This document shows, one piece after another, positions 59,708 to 64,000 of a DNA stretch of 64,000 nt. A program made the position numbers and the translations under genes. Numbering within the stretch: the stretch's first letter is position 1; each line of letters opens with the position of its first letter. Source of the DNA: Nicotiana tabacum (lineage: Eukaryota; Streptophyta; Magnoliopsida; Solanales; Solanaceae); contig NC_134097.1 in assembly GCF_000715075.1 (NCBI RefSeq), positions 65,319,190-65,383,189 on the forward strand, read 5' to 3'. The notes under the pieces were generated by a model, which worked only from the letters and a program-made list of their open reading frames with translations, was not told the DNA's origin and did not search any database.

Positions 59708-62649
59708 TGTCACGACCCTAACCCCGAACCCGATCATGATGGCGCCTCCCGTGAAGACAAGGCTAACCAATCTAACCCAATTCGTCCTTTTAAGCAGTTA
59801 AACAACAAAAGAATGATTCAAACATGATTTAATAGCACAATAAGCTGAAATAGAGATAACAAAGCGGAAATCCAACCCAACACAACCCTAACCGGGGTGT
59901 CACAAGTCATGAGCAACTAAGGATCCTGATGTGAGTCCACTAAATACAATATCTGGTACAACTATTTGAAGAGTATAAAAGTAATAAGATAAGGGAGACA
60001 CGGGGGCTGCGTACGCCAACAGCTACCTCGCAGTCTCCGAAACACCGCCTGGACTGGAGGGATCAACACTCAGGAGCAGGACCTGTTGCGCCTGAATCTA
60101 CACACAGGGGTGCAGAGAGTAAAGCGAGTACTCAACTCAGTGAGTAATAAATATAAATAATGGCTTAAAGCAAGAAAACACTGGAAAAAACAAAGAAATC
60201 TATACCGAAGCAGTAAAATCACTTAAAGCAGTAAATCAGTGAAATATCAAGTAAATTTCCTTTTTCAACCAGTAAAACAAGTAATTTGGTAGGTAATTAA
60301 CAAATAGAAATCCGCCCCTCGGGCAACAACTCAGAATAGTACCAGCCCCTCAAACTCACTCTCAAAATAATATCAGCCCCTCGGGCTCACTCTCAAAACA
60401 GTATCAGCCCCTCGGGCTCACTCTCATATCATAATCAATACCCGCGCTCACTAGGGGTGTGCAGACTCCGGAGGGGACCCTTACGGCCAAAGCGCTGTAT
60501 CAAGCCACCTCATGGCATCATCTCTCGGCACTCGGCCTCACATCACTCAAGCCACCTCGTGGCGTGTAAATGTATCTCAGGCCCTCGGCCTCATATCACT
60601 CAGTGTATCCTCACATCTGGCCCTCGGCCGCACTCAGTCCAAAACAATCATCACAAGCCCCTCGGGCATCAGTAATACAGTAGTTCTCAACCCAAAACAT
60701 CATTTAGAAATATCATTTGAGTCTCAAAATGGAATAAAAGTGGCTGAGTTATAAAACAGTAGGAAACCACAGGACTGAGTTCAAGTAAAAAATCAAAACA
60801 GTGAGGAAATAGTGATAAAAATCCCCGAAGGGTTCAAATAGTTGGCACGAAGCCCAAATATGATTACAAACAAGTTTCAGTCAAATATGTGGTAAAAACA
60901 TCAATCGGGGCGGACCAAATCATAATCCCTAATAGTAAACGACCCTACGCTCATCATCAAACGCATCTCACCTCAATATAGCACTACGATGTGCAATCCG
61001 GGTTTCGAACCCTCTGGGCATCATTTACAATCATTACTCACCCCGAACCGGCTAATTCTCTAGCTCGCGACGCCTTTGCCCCTCGAATTGGCCTCCACGC
61101 GCGTCGTATCTATCCAAAATTAGAATGAATACATCACAATATGCTAAAGGAACAAAGCTCAAGCGAAAACAATTGAATTACCACAAAATTCCAGAAATTG
61201 GTCAAACCCGATCCCCGGGCCCACATCTTGGAATTTGACAAGATTCACAAAACTAGAATCCTTATACTCTCACGAGTCTATCCATATGAAAATTATCCAA
61301 TTATGACCATTTGATCCTTTAAATCATCATTTTATATTTTTGAAAGATTTCACAATTATCTTCCCAAATTCCATCCCAAATCATGAATTAAATGATCAAT
61401 TCAATGATAGATTCACGTACTCTAGCCAAATATGAGTTAGATTCACTTACCCCGGTGAATTTCTTGAAAAGCCTTTGAAAAATCGCCAAAATCCGAGCTC
61501 TCTAAGTCAAAATATCAAATAAAATCCAAAACCTTATATTTATATAGTACCCCACAGATTCCCACCTCCACGGGCCGCACAAAATCGACTGCGGTCAGCA
61601 CAAACCAGTGCGGTCCGCACAAAAACGACCGCGGCAGCACAGGCTTTCCTCTACAGTGACAGGATTTAGTATTTTGGCCATAACTTTCTCTACATATGTC
61701 CAAATTGTGATATCCTTACCTTCATAGAAACTAGACCAGTAGGGCTACAACTTTCATTTTTGAATCATCCCAAAATTCTTTGTAGATCAAAATATATGAG
61801 CTTCTGAAGTAAGACCAGTGAAAAGTTCCCCACTACGGCCGCATAGCATTTTGTGCGGTCCGCACAACACCTACTACAACCGCACTTCATTTTGTTTGGT
61901 CCTCACAGCACATGCCACGGACGAACCTCATTTTGTGCGGACCGCGCGGGTGAGTTTTGAGGCCTGCAACCCTTCTGGACCTGCTATAACTATGATTTTC
62001 GGCCTAAAACATACCCGAACCTACTCGGAACTCCCGGAACTTCAAATCAATTGTACCGACACCTCCCATGACATTGTTCAAACTTGTTCAAAACTTCGGA
62101 ATGCTCACAACATCATCAAATCACCAATTGTACATAGTACTCAAGCCTAAGAAGTCCAAGAACTCTTAAATTATGCTTTCGATCAAATGTCTATCAAATC
62201 TCGTTCGAATAATCTAAAATTTTGCACACACATCCCAAATGACACAACGAAACTACCACAACTCTCGGAACTCCATTCTAACCCCTATATCAAAATCTCA
62301 CCTATCAATCGGAAAGGGTCGAAATCTCAATTTCGCCTATCTAAGCCTAAACCTTCCACGGACTGCCAAAATACATTTCGATCATGCTCCTAAGTCCCAA
62401 ATCACCAAACGGAGCTAACCAAATCATAAAAATTCCAATCCGAGATCATATACAAACAAGTCAAATATTGGTCAAACCTTTCAAATTTTAAGCTTTCAAC
62501 TGAGACTGTTCTTCCAAATTAAATTTTGATTAACCTAAAACCCAAAACCAATAATTTACATAAGTCATATTGCATCACACGGGGTAAGTCATGCCCGAGA
62601 ACTAGCGAGCGAAATGTAAAAGCTCAAAACAACTGGTCGGGTCGTTACA
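59708..62649 (-). repeat. 5' LTR of element D (2942 bp)
   Basis: Pairs with 52469-55448 in order. TATAAATA on minus at 61537-61544. CpG-rich cluster at 61571-61950. Its terminal dyad has decayed (aacaact / ggtcgtt). Confidence 0.9.
61537..61544 (-). promoter_or_regulatory. TATA box of element D 5' LTR
   Basis: TATAAATA on the minus strand, directly downstream of the palindrome cluster in reading direction. This is the copy that would drive transcription of D. Confidence 0.6.
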
Positions 62650-63824
62650 TAAAAAAAGATGATTTTGTGAAAATTGTGAGACCCAGTGAGCAAGAAAAAA
62701 AAGGAAGGGAGAGAAAATGAAAAACATTGGTGAGGAAAAATAAGATGAGGTAAAAGAGAGCAAAATAAGCCTACATGCAAAATCCAGTGAGTGTGTAAGT
62801 GCTTACAAATATAGGTCGCACATTGTGGTTCTTTTGTATAAGCTATCTTATTTGAGCCCTAGTCAACTAAACATTCTCCTGCATAGTGTTTCTTCTTTTC
62901 TTTTGCAGGAATTCAAGGATATCTTTCCCGAGGATGTTCCAAATGAATTTCCACCAATTCGAGGAATTGAATACCAAATTGATTGCATCTCGGGAGCATC
63001 GATTCCAAATAGGCTAGCTTATCCAAGCAACCCCGAGGAGAGAAAAGAGTTGCAGAGGCAAGTAGTGGAACATTTAGCAAAGGGGCGCGGTGAAAGTATG
63101 AGTCTATGTGTAGTGCCAACTAAGGATGGAACTTGGCGTATGTGTTTTGATTTTTGTGCCGTTAACAAGATAATGGTAAAGCATCGTCGTCCCATACCGA
63201 GACTAGTTGAGATGCTTGATGGATTATATGTTTCATGCGTATTCTCTAAAATTGATCTTAAAAGTGGATAACACCAAATTCGTATGATTCCTGGTGACAA
63301 ATGGAAAACTGCTTTTAAAACTAAACATGGTTTGTATGAATGGATGGTGATGCCTTTTGGATTAACTAATGCACCTAGCACTTTCATGCGTTTAATGAAT
63401 CATGTTTTAGGTGTTTATATTGGAAAATTTGTTATGGTTTATTTTGATGACATCCTTATTAATAATAAGTGTCTTGATGAACATGTAAAGCATTTTAAAA
63501 TGTGTTTTAGATGTGCTTAAAAAAGAAAGATTGTATGCTAACTTGAAAAGGTGCACATTTTGTATGGCTAAGGTAATCTTTCTTGGTTTTGTTGTCAGTA
63601 GTAAAGGAATTGAGGTAGATGAGGAAATGGTTAAGTCTATAAAGGATTGGCCAACTCCAAAATCTGTGACCGAGGTACGAAGCTTTCATGGTTTAGCTAG
63701 TTTCTATCAAAGGTTTGATAGGGACTTTAGCTCTATTGCAGCACCATTGACTGAGGTCATAAATAAGGATAGGGATTTTATCTCGAGGAATGAAGAAGAG
63801 AAGGCATTTTATTTGTCTCAAATT
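62650..63824 (+). pseudogene. CRM-like pol pseudogene of element E (linker and RT)
   Basis: It continues element E after D. The linker is lysine-rich. From 62907 on: EFKDIFPEDVPNEFPPIRGI, VPTKDGTWRMCFDFCAVNK, then RT blocks VFSKIDLKSG, stop (TAA at 63269-63271), [40 protein letters not shown], catalytic YFDD near 63442, and after a frameshift near 63505 LYANLKRCTFCMAKVIFLGFVV and VRSFHGLASFYQRF. The blocks are those of the CRM branch of chromoviruses as I remember them. The gene is cut at about 63824, where unrelated LTR sequence begins, so RNase H, integrase and the chromodomain are lost or lie outside. Confidence 0.82.
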
Positions 63825-64000
63825 TTGGATACAAGTCATATTCAACATTACGGACTTACTCCAACTTCCGGAATAAGGATCCGACCCTGAGTCCAAAACA
63901 CAATCTGGACACGCCCTTAAGTCCAAAATCATCCAACGGAGCTAACAAAACCAATGGAACTCTATTTCGGAGTCGTCTTCACGTAGTTCTGACTACGGTC
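63825..64000 (-). repeat. Reverse Tekay-type LTR fragment at the window edge
   Basis: 'aagtccaaaatcatccaacg', 'gagctaacaaaaccaatgg' and 'cggagtcgtcttcac' match in order the reverse LTR sequence at 13630-13740. The fragment starts inside an LTR, so it is truncated on the left, and it runs off the window. Confidence 0.65.

Larger units (their letters stand above)
52469..62649 (-). mobile_element. LTR retrotransposon D, reverse, pol-deleted
   Basis: LTRs at 52469-55448 and 59708-62649, a primer site at 59691-59703, a polypurine tract (minus AAGTGGGGGAGGA, plus 55449-55461) and a near-perfect target duplication. The internal region is 4.26 kb. It has a protease and the entry to RT but no RT core, RNase H, integrase or chromodomain. 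It resembles element C internally. It is inserted in the gag-pol linker of element E, in the opposite orientation. Confidence 0.88.

Noticed and set aside
61818..62150. 110-codon plus-strand frame with repeated 'FILCGPH'
   Set aside because: Antisense reading of the GTGCGGWCCGCAC cluster in LTR D; the same frame type recurs at 54617-54931.

Overview
The window is plant nuclear DNA made almost entirely of nested retrotransposons. I found no host gene, tRNA, rRNA, CRISPR array or bacterial feature. Family resemblance suggests a Solanaceae genome such as Nicotiana or a relative: an Ogre/Tat element with very long LTRs, several Tekay-type (chromovirus) LTR families beginning TGTRAYGACC, an RTE-type LINE with a CAA/TTG tail, and a CRM-like chromovirus. 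The species is inferred and cannot be proven from the sequence alone.

Layout. 1-12385: the 3' two thirds of an Ogre/Tat Ty3-gypsy element on the + strand. It carries protease with a G-patch, a probable spliced intron, RT with two RNase H domains, integrase, a 3.3-kb repeat-rich 3' untranslated region and a 4.1-kb 3' LTR. It sits inside a reverse-oriented Tekay-like LTR whose remainder is 12386-13892. 13893-22539: decayed internal DNA and 5' LTR of a reverse-oriented element, interrupted by a solo LTR (14719-17706, target duplication GGTCA). 22540-24190: a broken reverse-strand gag/protease/RT. 24191-25884: tail of another gypsy-like element.

25885-50518: one reverse-oriented element (C, target duplication AGCAA) that has been invaded twice. 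A complete but mutated Tekay chromovirus (B, 31717-42378, target duplication CAAAC) sits in its internal region. A 5'-truncated RTE LINE (43895-48279) sits in its right LTR, and that LINE is itself split by a solo LTR (43998-46103). Element C in turn lies in the 5' LTR of a CRM-like element (E). E's gag begins at 51638, and its deleted pol resumes at 62650 after a second reverse-oriented element (D, 52469-62649). The last 175 bases begin another reverse LTR fragment.

The most interesting signals are non-coding. (1) Two copies of a covarying pseudoknot-like RNA element bracket the Ogre 3' untranslated region (5257-5311 and 8101-8166). (2) CpG-rich palindrome clusters sit directly upstream of the TATA box in several Tekay-type LTRs, with different palindromes in different families. 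(3) A covarying dyad lies at the very tip of those LTRs. (4) C and D look like related, pol-deleted elements with target duplications, so they were probably mobilised in trans. No intact autonomous element is present: Ogre is cut by the window edge and has one nonsense codon, and all other pol genes are broken.
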